Source: Kitasatospora aureofaciens (GTDB lineage: Bacteria; Actinomycetota; Actinomycetes; Streptomycetales; Streptomycetaceae). Taken from it: a DNA stretch of 64,000 bases. Within the stretch, counting starts at the first letter, position 1. Each line of letters opens with the position of its first letter. Positions 13,902 to 21,863 of the stretch are shown here, piece after piece. The notes under the pieces were generated by a model that saw only the letters and a program-made list of their open reading frames with translations, ran no database searches and was not told where the DNA came from. The stretch lies in the NCBI GenBank assembly GCA_000720845.1, contig JODU01000008.1, positions 124,001 through 188,000 on the forward strand, in the 5' to 3' direction. Position numbers and translations under genes: made by a program.

Positions 13902-14684
13902 TCAGTGCCCGCGCAGCCGGTGCCGCTTGCGCCAGGCCACCACCGCACCCGCGAGTCCCGGCAGGGCGATGCAGGCCAGCGCGATCAGGAAGGCGGGAGA
14001 GGTCGGGGTCGAGGCGCGGGCGCCCGCGACGACGTACGCGGCGGTGTTGGGGATCGAACCGAGCGCCGTCGCCAGCAGGAAGGGCAGCAGGCCCATCCGG
14101 GACACGGCCGCGCAGTAGTTGGCGGCGGCGAACGGCACCCCGGGGAACAGCCGCGCCGCCAGCATCGAGCGGAAGCCGTGCCGGCTGAGCTGCCCGTCCG
14201 CGGCCTTGAGCCACTTGCCCCGCAGCAGCGGGCGCAGCGCCTCCTGGCCGAGGACCCGGCCGAGACAGAAGGCGATCCCGGCGCCGAGCACCGTCCCCGC
14301 CAGCGCGGAGGCCAGCCCCAGCTGCGAGCCGAACAGGGCGCCGGCCGCCAGGTTGAGCAGCGGGCGCGGCACGAAGGCGACCGTGCACAGCCCGTACGCC
14401 ACCGCGTACGCCAGGGCCGCCGCCGCGCCCCCGAGCTGCGGCGGCCAGCCGTTCGTCAGCAACCGCTGCGGCTGGAACAGCACCACCGCCGTCGCGGCCG
14501 AGGCCAGCAGGGCGACGAGCAGGGAGAGCCGCGACCACGGTGACAGCAGCACTCTCGTCACACGCGCGGCGAGGCCGGTCGGCGCGGCCGGTCCGGTGGC
14601 GGTGGCGGTGACGACGGCGAGTTCGGCGGCGGTCCGGGGAGAGACCGTGGCGGTGCCCCCAGAGCGGGTGGTGGCATCGAGCAT
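13902..14684 (-). CDS. TVP38/TMEM64-family membrane protein
   Basis: 260 residues. After a Thr/Ala-rich cytoplasmic N-terminus (about 45 residues), five to six membrane segments follow. The VTT-domain core is recognisable: VPRPLLNLAAGALFG, then LARLFPGVPFAAANYCAAVSRM and IPNTAAYVVAG. The family is related to DedA proteins and is thought to handle lipids or membrane homeostasis; substrates are not established in actinobacteria. The tail is basic (RKRHRLRGH). It is divergent from the AlkD-like gene with a short shared promoter region. Confidence 0.8.
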   Translation of the reverse strand: MLDATTRSGGTATVSPRTAAELAVVTATATGPAAPTGLAARVTRVLLSPWSRLSLLVALLASAATAVVLFQPQRLLTNGWPPQLGGAAAALAYAVAYGLCTVAFVPRPLLNLAAGALFGSQLGLASALAGTVLGAGIAFCLGRVLGQEALRPLLRGKWLKAADGQLSRHGFRSMLAARLFPGVPFAAANYCAAVSRMGLLPFLLATALGSIPNTAAYVVAGARASTPTSPAFLIALACIALPGLAGAVVAWRKRHRLRGH

Positions 14685-14733
14685 CCGGTGACACTAACCG
14701 ACAAATGTGTGTGATCGCCGTATGGTGCGTCTC

Positions 14734-15456
14734 ATGAGCGTCACAGCCCGGCCGGTTCCGGTCGCGCCGCGCAGCGTCCTCGCCGACACGGTACTGGAGC
14801 GGCTCACCGTCGAGTACCCCGCCGCGGCCGACCCCGAACGGGCCGCCGGGCAGCGGGCGTACATGAGGGACGTGGCCCCGTTCCTGGGCCTGACCTCGCC
14901 CGTTCGCCGCTCCCTGTCCCGCACGGTGCTGGCCGGCGTGCCCCGCCCGGACGAGGCGGACTGCACCGCGGTCGCGCTGCGCTGCTGGCGGCTGCCCGAG
15001 CGGGAGTACCACTACTTCGCCGTCGACTACCTGCGCCGGTATGTGACGCACTGCTCGTCGGATTTCCTGGCCGTGGCCCGGTATCTGCTCACCACGGCAC
15101 CCTGGTGGGACACCGTCGACCTGCTCGCCGCGCACGTCGTCGGGGGCCTGGTCGCCGCCGACCGCGGCCTCATCGCCGACATGGACGCCTGGATCGAGGA
15201 CGAGGACCTCTGGCTGGTCCGCGCGGCGCTCCTGCACCAGCTGCGCCACAAGGAACGCACCGACACCGACCGGCTCTTCGGCTACTGCCTGCGCCGGTCC
15301 GGCCACGGCGACTTCTTCGTCCGCAAGGCCGTCGGCTGGTGCCTGCGCGAGTACGCCAAGACCGATGCGGACGCCGTGCGCGCCTTCGTGGCCGAGCACC
15401 GGACCCGCCTCGCACCACTGTCCGCCCGGGAGGCGCTGCGGACCGTCGGGCCCTAG
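14734..15456 (+). CDS. DNA alkylation repair protein, AlkD-like
   Basis: 240 residues from the ATG at 14734; an ATG at 14722 is possible. All-helical HEAT-like repeats. The segment YHYFAVDYLRRYVTHCSSDF followed by APWWDTVDLLAAHVVG carries the Trp and Asp typical of AlkD, and SGHGDFFVRKAVGWCLREYA matches the C-terminal signature. AlkD-type glycosylases remove N3- and N7-alkylated bases without flipping the base. Stand-alone gene, divergent from the TVP38 gene. Confidence 0.85.
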   Translation: MSVTARPVPVAPRSVLADTVLERLTVEYPAAADPERAAGQRAYMRDVAPFLGLTSPVRRSLSRTVLAGVPRPDEADCTAVALRCWRLPEREYHYFAVDYLRRYVTHCSSDFLAVARYLLTTAPWWDTVDLLAAHVVGGLVAADRGLIADMDAWIEDEDLWLVRAALLHQLRHKERTDTDRLFGYCLRRSGHGDFFVRKAVGWCLREYAKTDADAVRAFVAEHRTRLAPLSAREALRTVGP

Positions 15457-15525
15457 CGGGAGGCAGCACGCCACTCGAACTTCCGTTCCCTCAAAAACCA
15501 TTCGACGTGGGACGAAGCGTCGGCA

Positions 15526-15639
15526 ATGATCGGCGTCATGTTCCGGTACGCCTTCCACCTCGCAGCATCCGCGGTCGCGGATGCCCCGAAGGCTGCCGTC
15601 GCCCACCTCACCGCCGCAGTCGACGGCGCCCGAAGCTGA
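15526..15639 (+). CDS. Possible leader peptide upstream of tuf3
   Basis: A 37-codon frame (33 if started at the ATG at 15538) ends at a TGA that overlaps the first bases of a perfect 10-bp hairpin, 92 bp before tuf3. Codons end in G or C at nearly all positions, like coding DNA, and the peptide is Ala-rich and amphipathic (FRYAFHLAASAVADAPKAAV). No clear ribosome-binding site is visible. It may be a small protein, a regulatory leader or chance. Confidence 0.35.
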   Translation: MIGVMFRYAFHLAASAVADAPKAAVAHLTAAVDGARS

Positions 15640-15680
15640 CCCTCCCCGGATCGTCCGGCGGACCCCGCAGGGGGAGGGTC
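15638..15680 (+). terminator. Hairpin between the leader frame and tuf3
   Basis: Arms GACCCTCCCC (15638-15647) and GGGGAGGGTC (15671-15680) are perfect complements over 10 bp with a 23-base loop. It sits 50 bp upstream of the tuf3 start, either ending upstream transcription or acting as an attenuator in the tuf3 leader. Confidence 0.55.
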
Positions 15681-15730
15681 GGCCGGCCCCAGGGGTCCCC
15701 ACCACCGCCACGAGGCTTCGAGGTAGCGCC

Positions 15731-16921
15731 ATGTCCAAGACGGCGTACATCCGCACCAAACCGCATCTGAACATCGGCACGATGGGCCATGTCGACCACG
15801 GCAAGACCACCCTGACCGCCGCCATCACCAAGGTCCTCGCCGAGCGCGGGGCCGACGGCACCACCCGGTACGTCTCCTTCGACCGCATCGACCGCGCCCC
15901 GGAGGAGGCGGCGCGCGGCATCACCATCAACATCGCGCACGTCGAGTACGAGACCGACACCCGGCACTACGCGCACGTCGACATGCCCGGCCACGCCGAC
16001 TACGTCAAGAACATGGTCACCGGCGCCGCGCAGCTCGACGGGGCGATCCTCGTCGTCTCCGCGCTGGACGGGATCATGCCGCAGACCGCCGAACACGTGC
16101 TGCTCGCCCGGCAGGTGGGCGTCGACCACATCGTGGTCGCGCTCAACAAGGCCGACGCCGTCGACGACGGCGAGGACGCGGTGCTCACCGACCTCGTCGA
16201 GCTGGAGGTCCGCGAACTGCTCAGCGCGCACGGCTACGGCGGCGACGCCGTGCCCGTCGTACGGGTCTCGGGGCTGAAGGCCCTGGAGGGCGACCCGAGG
16301 TGGACGGCGTCCGTCGAGGCGCTGCTCGACGCCGTGGACACCTATGTGCCCATGCCCGAGCGGTACCTGGACGCGCCCTTCCTGCTGCCGGTGGAGAACG
16401 TGCTCACCATCACCGGCCGCGGCACCGTCGTGACAGGCGCCGTGGAGCGCGGCACCGTGCGCGTCGGCGACCGGGTCGAAGTGCTCGGGGCGTCCGTCGA
16501 GACGGTCGTCACCGGCCTGGAGACCTTCGGCAGGCCGATGGAGGAGGCGCAGGCCGGGGACAACGTGGCGCTCCTGCTGCGCGGGGTCGCCCGGGACGCA
16601 GTGCGCCGCGGTCACGTGGTCGCCGCGACCGGCAGCGTCGTGCCCGCGCGGCGCTTCACGGCACGGGTGTACGTGCTGTCGACGCGCGAGGGCGGGCGCT
16701 CGACGCCGCTGACCACCGGCTACCGGCCGCAGTTCTACATCCGGACCGCCGACGTGGTCGGCGACGTGGACCTCGGCGAAGCCGCCGTCGCCCGGCCCGG
16801 GGACACCGTCACCATGACGGTCGAACTGGGGCGGGAGGTGCCGCTGGAGACGGGGCTCGGCTTCGCGATCCGCGAAGGGGGCCGCACCGTGGGGGCGGGG
16901 ACCGTGACCGCCGTCGAGTGA
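15731..16921 (+). CDS. tuf3: Elongation factor Tu, third copy (EF-Tu3 type)
   Basis: 396 residues from an ATG at the conserved N-terminus. EF-Tu delivers aminoacyl-tRNA to the ribosome using GTP. G motifs are present: GHVDHGKT near 19, RGITIN near 60, DMPGH near 82 and NKAD near 137. The protein is clearly divergent from the main Streptomyces EF-Tu1: DMPGH and NKAD replace the usual DCPGH and NKCD, and it stands alone rather than in the str operon. Streptomyces EF-Tu3 proteins are known as stress-induced, kirromycin-resistant paralogues; resistance here is inferred from family membership. A leader frame and hairpin precede it. Confidence 0.92.
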   Translation: MSKTAYIRTKPHLNIGTMGHVDHGKTTLTAAITKVLAERGADGTTRYVSFDRIDRAPEEAARGITINIAHVEYETDTRHYAHVDMPGHADYVKNMVTGAAQLDGAILVVSALDGIMPQTAEHVLLARQVGVDHIVVALNKADAVDDGEDAVLTDLVELEVRELLSAHGYGGDAVPVVRVSGLKALEGDPRWTASVEALLDAVDTYVPMPERYLDAPFLLPVENVLTITGRGTVVTGAVERGTVRVGDRVEVLGASVETVVTGLETFGRPMEEAQAGDNVALLLRGVARDAVRRGHVVAATGSVVPARRFTARVYVLSTREGGRSTPLTTGYRPQFYIRTADVVGDVDLGEAAVARPGDTVTMTVELGREVPLETGLGFAIREGGRTVGAGTVTAVE

Positions 16922-16926
16922 GGCCG

Positions 16927-16958
16927 GTGCCCGGCGGGGTGCGGCCGGTGCCGGGCAC
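16927..16958 (+). terminator. Hairpin after tuf3
   Basis: Arms GTGCCCGGC and GCCGGGCAC pair perfectly over 9 bp with a 14-base loop, 6 bp after the tuf3 stop and 9 bp before the next GTG start. Likely the tuf3 terminator. Confidence 0.6.
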
Positions 16959-16967
16959 AATGGGCAG

Positions 16968-17813
16968 GTGAACGAAGCCATACCCGTCAGCCGCGTCACC
17001 GACCACGGCACCGCCAAGCTCATGCCCGACGTCGACCGGGAACGGGCCTGGCTGCTCACCGTCGACGGGGCGCCGCAGTCGTACGTCGACCTGGACGAGC
17101 CGGCGCACCTGGAGTTCGAGTACACGCGCCGGCTCGGCCACGTCCTGGACACGGTCGCCGAGCCGGGGCGCGCGCTGGACGTCCTGCACCTGGGCGGCGG
17201 CGCGTTCACCCTGCCCCGGTACGTGGCCGCGACCCGGCCCGGCTCGCGGCAGGACGTGGTCGAGGCCGACCGGGGACTGCTCGACCTGGTCGCCGAGCAC
17301 CTGCCGCTGCCACCGGGCGCGGGCGTCACCGCCCACGGCGCCGATGCCCGCGCCTGGCTCGCGGCCGCCCCCGCCCACTCGGCCGACGTGCTCGTCGCCG
17401 ACGTCTTCGGCGGCTCACGGGTGCCCGCGCACCTGTCGTCCGTCGGCTACGTGCGCGAGACGGCCCGGGTCCTGCGCGCCGACGGCGTGTACGTGGCCAA
17501 CCTGGCCGACGCGGCGCCGTTCGGCTTCCTGCGCGGCCAACTCGCCGGATTCGCCGCGTTCTTCACGGAGCTGGCGCTGATCGCCGAACCGGGCGTGCTG
17601 CGCGGGCGCCGCTTCGGCAACGCGGTGCTCGTCGCCGCGCACCGGCCGCTGGACACCGCGGCGCTGGCCCGGCGCACCGCCGCCGACGCCTTCCCGGCCA
17701 GGGTCGAGCACGGGCCCGCCCTGCGGGACTTCGTGGGCGACGCCCGTCCGGTGCGGGACGAGGACGCCGTACCGTCGCCCGAGCCGCCGGCCGGCGCGTT
17801 CGGCATCGGCTGA
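16968..17813 (+). CDS. Spermidine-synthase-like methyltransferase-fold protein
   Basis: 281 residues from a GTG 9 bp after a hairpin. The Rossmann motif VLHLGGGAFTLPRYVAATRP, then an acidic strand end (QDVVEAD) and DVLVADVFGGSRVP match the spermidine synthase superfamily; the aminopropyltransferase N-terminal domain is reduced. It binds SAM or decarboxylated SAM in other members. Such short actinobacterial homologues are usually annotated as fused or spermidine-synthase-like proteins without a tested function. The last 40 residues are low-complexity. Confidence 0.75.
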   Translation: MNEAIPVSRVTDHGTAKLMPDVDRERAWLLTVDGAPQSYVDLDEPAHLEFEYTRRLGHVLDTVAEPGRALDVLHLGGGAFTLPRYVAATRPGSRQDVVEADRGLLDLVAEHLPLPPGAGVTAHGADARAWLAAAPAHSADVLVADVFGGSRVPAHLSSVGYVRETARVLRADGVYVANLADAAPFGFLRGQLAGFAAFFTELALIAEPGVLRGRRFGNAVLVAAHRPLDTAALARRTAADAFPARVEHGPALRDFVGDARPVRDEDAVPSPEPPAGAFGIG

Positions 17814-17843
17814 GCGGCGTACGGGCCCCGCGCCGCGGGCGCG

Positions 17844-18869
17844 CTACGACTCGGTCGGCGGTTCCTCGGTGAGGCGCACGGTGCTGAGGATCTTCTGGAT
17901 CGTCGCCTCCGGCACCTCCTCCTTGACGCCCTTGGCGCCGTAGAGGTTCCAGGTGACGAAGTCGCCCGCGCTGTTCTTGAACGCGAAGGTGATCGCCTTG
18001 CCCTCGGTGTCGCACTTGCCCTTCTTGGGAGCGCCCTCCGAGTGCGCCGTGATGACACTCCCCTTGATGCCCGACGCGGTGGTGTACGCCTTCGGCTTGC
18101 CGTACTTCACGCTCTTCTTGTCCGGCTCGGTGAAACCGCCGTAGATCCACCACGGCACCCGCGTCTCGGCCGCCTGGTCGGTGGTCTTGGCGCCGCTCTC
18201 ACCGCGGGTGCCCGTGGTGGCGAGGGCGGTGGTCTCCTTGCGGCCGTCCTTGTTCTCGTCGGTCGTGCACCACTCGGACTTCAGGTAGGCCGGAGCGGTG
18301 ACCGTGGTGCGGTCGGTCTTCCCGTCCTCCTCCCACTCGAAGCCGACGCTGGTGTCGGTGCTGTCGATCTCCCAGTCCGCGGGCACGTCGAACATGGTGC
18401 CGAAGCGCGGGTTGGCGACGACCTTCCAGCCGTCGACGGTGGCCTTCGCGCCCTCGCCCCCGCGCGGGTTCTCGTCGGAGCCCGACGCGCTCGGGTCGGC
18501 GGTGGGGGACTCGGACTTCTCCACGGTCGGGCTCGCGGACGTCTTCTTGTCCTTGCCGTCGTCCGCCTGGTCGTCCTTGTCACCACCGAGCACCAGGAAC
18601 CCGGTGACACCCGCGGCCACCACCACGGCGAGGGCCGCGACGACGGCGACCAGCTTCGTCCGGTTGCCGCCACCGCCGCCACCTCCGCCCGCCGCCGGCT
18701 GCGGAACGGTGGCCGGCTGCGGCGTGCTCCACTGCTGCTGCCCGTACGTGCCGGGCTGCTGCTGGTAGCCGGGCTGCTGATACGGATTCGGCTGCTGGTA
18801 CCCCGGCTGCTGGTACGGATTGTTCTGCGGGTTCTGCTCGCCCCCGGGCGGCTGCTGTCCTGGCCACAT
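17844..18869 (-). CDS. Membrane-anchored secreted protein with Pro/Gln-rich N-terminus (paralogue 1)
   Basis: 341 residues. The first 65 residues are cytoplasmic and rich in Pro, Gln and Tyr (repeats like NPYQQPGYQQP), followed by one membrane segment (about 72-95), a Ser/Thr/Asp linker and an external globular domain from about 145. That domain has a VDGWKVVANPRFGTMFDVPADWE opening and two Cys (EWCTTDENKDG; KKGKCDTEGKA) that could form a disulfide. The neighbour at 18946 is a clear paralogue on the same strand, so this is a tandem duplication. The domain is conserved in Streptomyces but has no known activity. Confidence 0.7.
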   Translation of the reverse strand: MWPGQQPPGGEQNPQNNPYQQPGYQQPNPYQQPGYQQQPGTYGQQQWSTPQPATVPQPAAGGGGGGGGNRTKLVAVVAALAVVVAAGVTGFLVLGGDKDDQADDGKDKKTSASPTVEKSESPTADPSASGSDENPRGGEGAKATVDGWKVVANPRFGTMFDVPADWEIDSTDTSVGFEWEEDGKTDRTTVTAPAYLKSEWCTTDENKDGRKETTALATTGTRGESGAKTTDQAAETRVPWWIYGGFTEPDKKSVKYGKPKAYTTASGIKGSVITAHSEGAPKKGKCDTEGKAITFAFKNSAGDFVTWNLYGAKGVKEEVPEATIQKILSTVRLTEEPPTES

Positions 18870-18945
18870 GAGCAGTCACCCTAATGCCGCCCAGGACACG
18901 ATTCGGTCACCGGGCCTTGTCAGGGACGTACCGAAACGGCGGAGT

Positions 18946-19890
18946 TCAGGACTCCGACGGGGTGTACTCCCTGACGGTGGCGAGGATTTCGCGGACGGTG
19001 GCGTCGGGCACCTCGTCGGCGACGTCCGCCGCGCCGAAGAACGACCACGAGACGAAGTCGCCGTCGGCGGACTCGAAGGCGAAGGTGGTCGCCTTGCCGT
19101 TCACGTCGCACTTGTCCTTCTTCGTCACCCCGGACGACCGGGAGGTGGCCACGCTGCCCTCGATGCCGGAGGCGGTGGTGAACGACGTCACCGGTTGGGT
19201 GGCGACCTTGTCCCGGTCCGGCTGGGTGAACGCCCCGTAGACCCAGGCCGCCGAGTCGGTCCGGGCGATCTCCTCGGTGCTCCGGGCGCCGTTGTTGCCG
19301 CGGGTACCCGCACTGGCCAGGGGCGTGTGGTCGACCGAGCCGTCCCGGTCGGCGTCCGACCCGCACCACTTCTCCTTCAGCACGGCGGGGGCCTTCATGG
19401 CGACCAGGGGCTTGTCTTCGGGGTCGTCGTCCTCGGCGACGTAGGTGACCCAGTCGCGCGACTGCGGCACCCAGGACGCCGGTACGTCGAAGGCGATGCC
19501 GTGGTCGGGGTCGGCCACCACGGTCCAGCCCTCGACGGTGGGCTTCGGGGAGCCGGCACCGCCGCGCGGGTCGTCGGCCGGGGAGGAGGCGGCAGAGGAG
19601 GAGGCGGGGCCGGGCCCGGCCTCGTCGTCCTCGCCGCCGCCCAGGAGGACGGCCCCGGTCACGGCGGCGGCGACCACCACGACCGCGGCGGCGACGACCG
19701 CCACCACCTTCGTACGGCCGCTGGCGGGCCCCCGGCCCGACGGGCCGCCGGACGTGACCGTGGGCGCGTTCCAGGGGGCGGGCTGCTGCTGTCCCGCGTA
19801 CGGCGGCTGCTGCCGGTAGCCGGGCTGCCGGTACGGGTTGGGCTGCCGCGGATCCGGTCCGCCGCTGGACGACTGCTCTCCTGGCCACAT
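18946..19890 (-). CDS. Membrane-anchored secreted protein (paralogue 2)
   Basis: 314 residues with the same layout as its neighbour: MWPGEQ start, Pro/Gln/Tyr-rich cytoplasmic tail, one membrane segment (about 61-83), Ser/Ala/Asp linker and external domain. Matching landmarks are VEGWTVVADPDHGIAFDVPASW, a Cys in EKWCGSDADRDG, a Cys in KKDKCDVNGKA and a final VREILATVREY against IQKILSTVRL in paralogue 1. The two diverge most in the linkers. The start ATG has AGGAGAGC upstream. It is transcribed first, with paralogue 1 following after 76 bp, so they may be co-expressed. Confidence 0.7.
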   Translation of the reverse strand: MWPGEQSSSGGPDPRQPNPYRQPGYRQQPPYAGQQQPAPWNAPTVTSGGPSGRGPASGRTKVVAVVAAAVVVVAAAVTGAVLLGGGEDDEAGPGPASSSAASSPADDPRGGAGSPKPTVEGWTVVADPDHGIAFDVPASWVPQSRDWVTYVAEDDDPEDKPLVAMKAPAVLKEKWCGSDADRDGSVDHTPLASAGTRGNNGARSTEEIARTDSAAWVYGAFTQPDRDKVATQPVTSFTTASGIEGSVATSRSSGVTKKDKCDVNGKATTFAFESADGDFVSWSFFGAADVADEVPDATVREILATVREYTPSES

Positions 19891-19959
19891 GGGCGCCCAG
19901 CATACGGCGGTCTTACCGGGTGCCTGGCCCCGGTTACTACTCACGGGTAACCTGCCGCC

Positions 19960-20412
19960 ATGAGCGCAGACCAGATGTCGATCGGCGAGTTGCTCGCCGC
20001 CACGGTGCCGATGGTCCGGACCCTGAACCTCGAGTACCTGGAGACCACCCCGGAGAAGGCCGTGCTGGCCCTCCCGGACCAGAGCGAGTACCGCAACCAC
20101 GTCGGCGGACCGCACGCCGGAGCCATGTTCACGCTGGGCGAGTCGGCCAGCGGCGCGATCGTGCTGGCCGCCTTCGGGGACCAGCTCTCCCGGGCGGTGC
20201 CGCTGCCGGTCACCGCGGAGATCGCCTTCAAGAAGATCGCCCTCGGCCCGGTCACCGCCACCGCGACACTCGGCCGCCCCGCCGCGGAGGTCGTCGCCGA
20301 ACTGGACGCCGGCAGCCGCCCCGAGTTCCCCGTGAGCGTCGCCATCCAGCGCGAGGACGGAGCCGTCACCGGTGAGATGACCGTCATATGGACCCTGCGG
20401 CCCAACGGCTGA
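19960..20412 (+). CDS. Hotdog-fold thioesterase-like protein (DUF4442 type)
   Basis: 150 residues. NHVGGPHAGAMFTLGESASG is the hotdog helix and strand signature of the PaaI/DUF4442 group, and the C-terminal strands (EMTVIWTLRP) complete the fold. Members hydrolyse acyl-CoA or related thioesters in the cytosol; the acyl substrate cannot be read from sequence. It ends 20 bp before a perfect 16-bp terminator, so it is monocistronic. Confidence 0.75.
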   Translation: MSADQMSIGELLAATVPMVRTLNLEYLETTPEKAVLALPDQSEYRNHVGGPHAGAMFTLGESASGAIVLAAFGDQLSRAVPLPVTAEIAFKKIALGPVTATATLGRPAAEVVAELDAGSRPEFPVSVAIQREDGAVTGEMTVIWTLRPNG

Positions 20413-20432
20413 GCCCCGCCGACCCGGTACGC

Positions 20433-20466
20433 TTCCCGGTGCGCCTCGACCGAGGCGCACCGGGAA
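20433..20466 (+). terminator. Strong hairpin terminator
   Basis: Arms TTCCCGGTGCGCCTCG and CGAGGCGCACCGGGAA are perfect complements over 16 bp with a 2-base centre. It separates the thioesterase gene from the DedA gene; only 27 bp remain before the DedA start, so that gene's promoter must lie close to or within this region. Confidence 0.8.
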
Positions 20467-20493
20467 CAGGTATCCGAAGCGGAGGGTGGGGCG

Positions 20494-21129
20494 TTGCACG
20501 TCCAGGAATGGCTCGACACGGTGCCCGCGGCGGCCGTCTACGCCGTCGTCGCGCTGGTCATCGGTCTGGAGAGCCTGGGCATCCCGTTGCCCGGCGAGAT
20601 CATCCTGGTGTCGGCGGCCCTGCTGTCGTCGCAGCACGGCGGGATCGACCCACTGGTCCTCGGCGCCTGCGCCAGCGCCGGCGCGGTGATCGGCGACTCC
20701 ATCGGCTACGCCATCGGCCGCAAGGGCGGCCGGCCCCTGCTGGCCTGGCTGGGCGGGAAGTTCCCCAAGCACTTCAGCGAGGGGCACGTCGCCACCGCCG
20801 AGCGGTCCTTCCAGAAGTGGGGCATGTGGGCCGTGTTCTTCGGCCGCTTCGTCGCCCTGCTGCGGATCTTCGCGGGCCCGCTGGCCGGTGTGCTGCGGAT
20901 GCCGTACTGGAAGTTCCTGATCGCCAACGTCCTCGGCGGCATCGTCTGGGCGGGCGGCACCACCGCCGTCATCTACTACGTCGGCGTCGTCGCGGAGGAC
21001 TGGCTCAAGCGCTTCTCGTGGCTCGGCCTGGTGGTGGCGGTCCTGATCGGCGTCGCCTCGATGCTGATCGTCAAGCGCAGGGCGGGCAAGGCCCAGCCGG
21101 AGCCCGCGCCTGCCACCGCTGGTGAGTGA
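20494..21129 (+). CDS. DedA-family membrane protein
   Basis: 211 residues from a TTG start with GGAGGGTGGGG upstream. The DedA signatures are clear: ESLGIPLPGEIILVSAALLS near residue 30, GDSIGYAIGRKGG near 70, and FGRFVALLRIFAGPLAG near 115, within four to five membrane segments. DedA proteins are membrane-potential-linked transporters; some flip phosphatidylethanolamine or undecaprenyl phosphate. The substrate here is unknown. It is also a distant relative of the TVP38-type protein at 13902. A run of nine G lies 12 bp after the stop. Confidence 0.88.
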   Translation: MHVQEWLDTVPAAAVYAVVALVIGLESLGIPLPGEIILVSAALLSSQHGGIDPLVLGACASAGAVIGDSIGYAIGRKGGRPLLAWLGGKFPKHFSEGHVATAERSFQKWGMWAVFFGRFVALLRIFAGPLAGVLRMPYWKFLIANVLGGIVWAGGTTAVIYYVGVVAEDWLKRFSWLGLVVAVLIGVASMLIVKRRAGKAQPEPAPATAGE

Positions 21130-21228
21130 AGGCGCCCCGACGGGGGGGGGCGGGGCCGTGCCGATGTGCGGCTCCGCCGCGGGGGCGCGAGCAACCACGA
21201 ACAACCCGCGGCCGGCCTCCCGCAGGAG

Positions 21229-21756
21229 CTAACCCACCGCTTCCCCATGCTGCCGGGCCAGCGCCGCGTACATCGTGCCGTTCAACGTGATCCCCTGACG
21301 CTCCTCCTCCGTCAGCTCCCGCTTCACCTTCGCCGGTACCCCCGCGACCAGCGACCCCGGCGGCACCCGCATCCCCTGCGGGACCAGCGCCTGCGCCGCG
21401 ACCAGTGAACCGGCGCCGATCACCGCGCCGTTGAGGACCGTGGCACCCATGCCGACCAGGCAGTCGTCCTCGACGGTGGCGCCGTGCACCACGGCGTTGT
21501 GCCCGATGGAGACACGCTCGCCGACGGTGACCGGGAAACCGGGGTCGGCGTGGAGCGTGCAGTTGTCCTGGACGTTGCTGCTCGCGCCGACGGAGATCCG
21601 CTCGACGTCGCCGCGCAGCACCGCGCCGTACCAGACGCTCGCCCCGGCGTGCAGCGTCACGTCCCCGACGACCGAGGCCGTCGGCGCCACGAAGGCCTCC
21701 GCGTCCACCTTCGGGTCCTTGCCGCCGATGCCCGTGATCAGCGCCTTCTGCGTCAT
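21229..21756 (-). CDS. Gamma-carbonic-anhydrase-like hexapeptide protein
   Basis: 175 residues from an ATG preceded by AGGAGGCGAAG. A left-handed beta-helix of hexapeptide repeats fills the protein (VVGDVTLHAGASVWYGAVLR, then SIGHNAVVHGATVEDDCLVG). Metal-binding histidines are visible in NCTLHAD and SIGHNAVVHG, as in the YrdA/PaaY branch of gamma-carbonic anhydrases. Some members hydrate CO2, others act as thioesterases. It converges with dedA and is divergent from the acetyltransferase at 21864. Confidence 0.85.
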   Translation of the reverse strand: MTQKALITGIGGKDPKVDAEAFVAPTASVVGDVTLHAGASVWYGAVLRGDVERISVGASSNVQDNCTLHADPGFPVTVGERVSIGHNAVVHGATVEDDCLVGMGATVLNGAVIGAGSLVAAQALVPQGMRVPPGSLVAGVPAKVKRELTEEERQGITLNGTMYAALARQHGEAVG

Positions 21757-21863
21757 CTTCGCCTCCTGCTCCGGTGTTGTACGGCACCGTACGCCACCCG
21801 GTGGGGTGAAGATCACAGCACGGTGCGGACCTGTGCACGGCGCGCGCGGACTACCTTGAGCGG

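Noticed and set aside
21142..21150. Run of nine G after dedA as a phase-variable tract
   Set aside because: It is intergenic, downstream of the stop of dedA and not in a promoter of the convergent gene.
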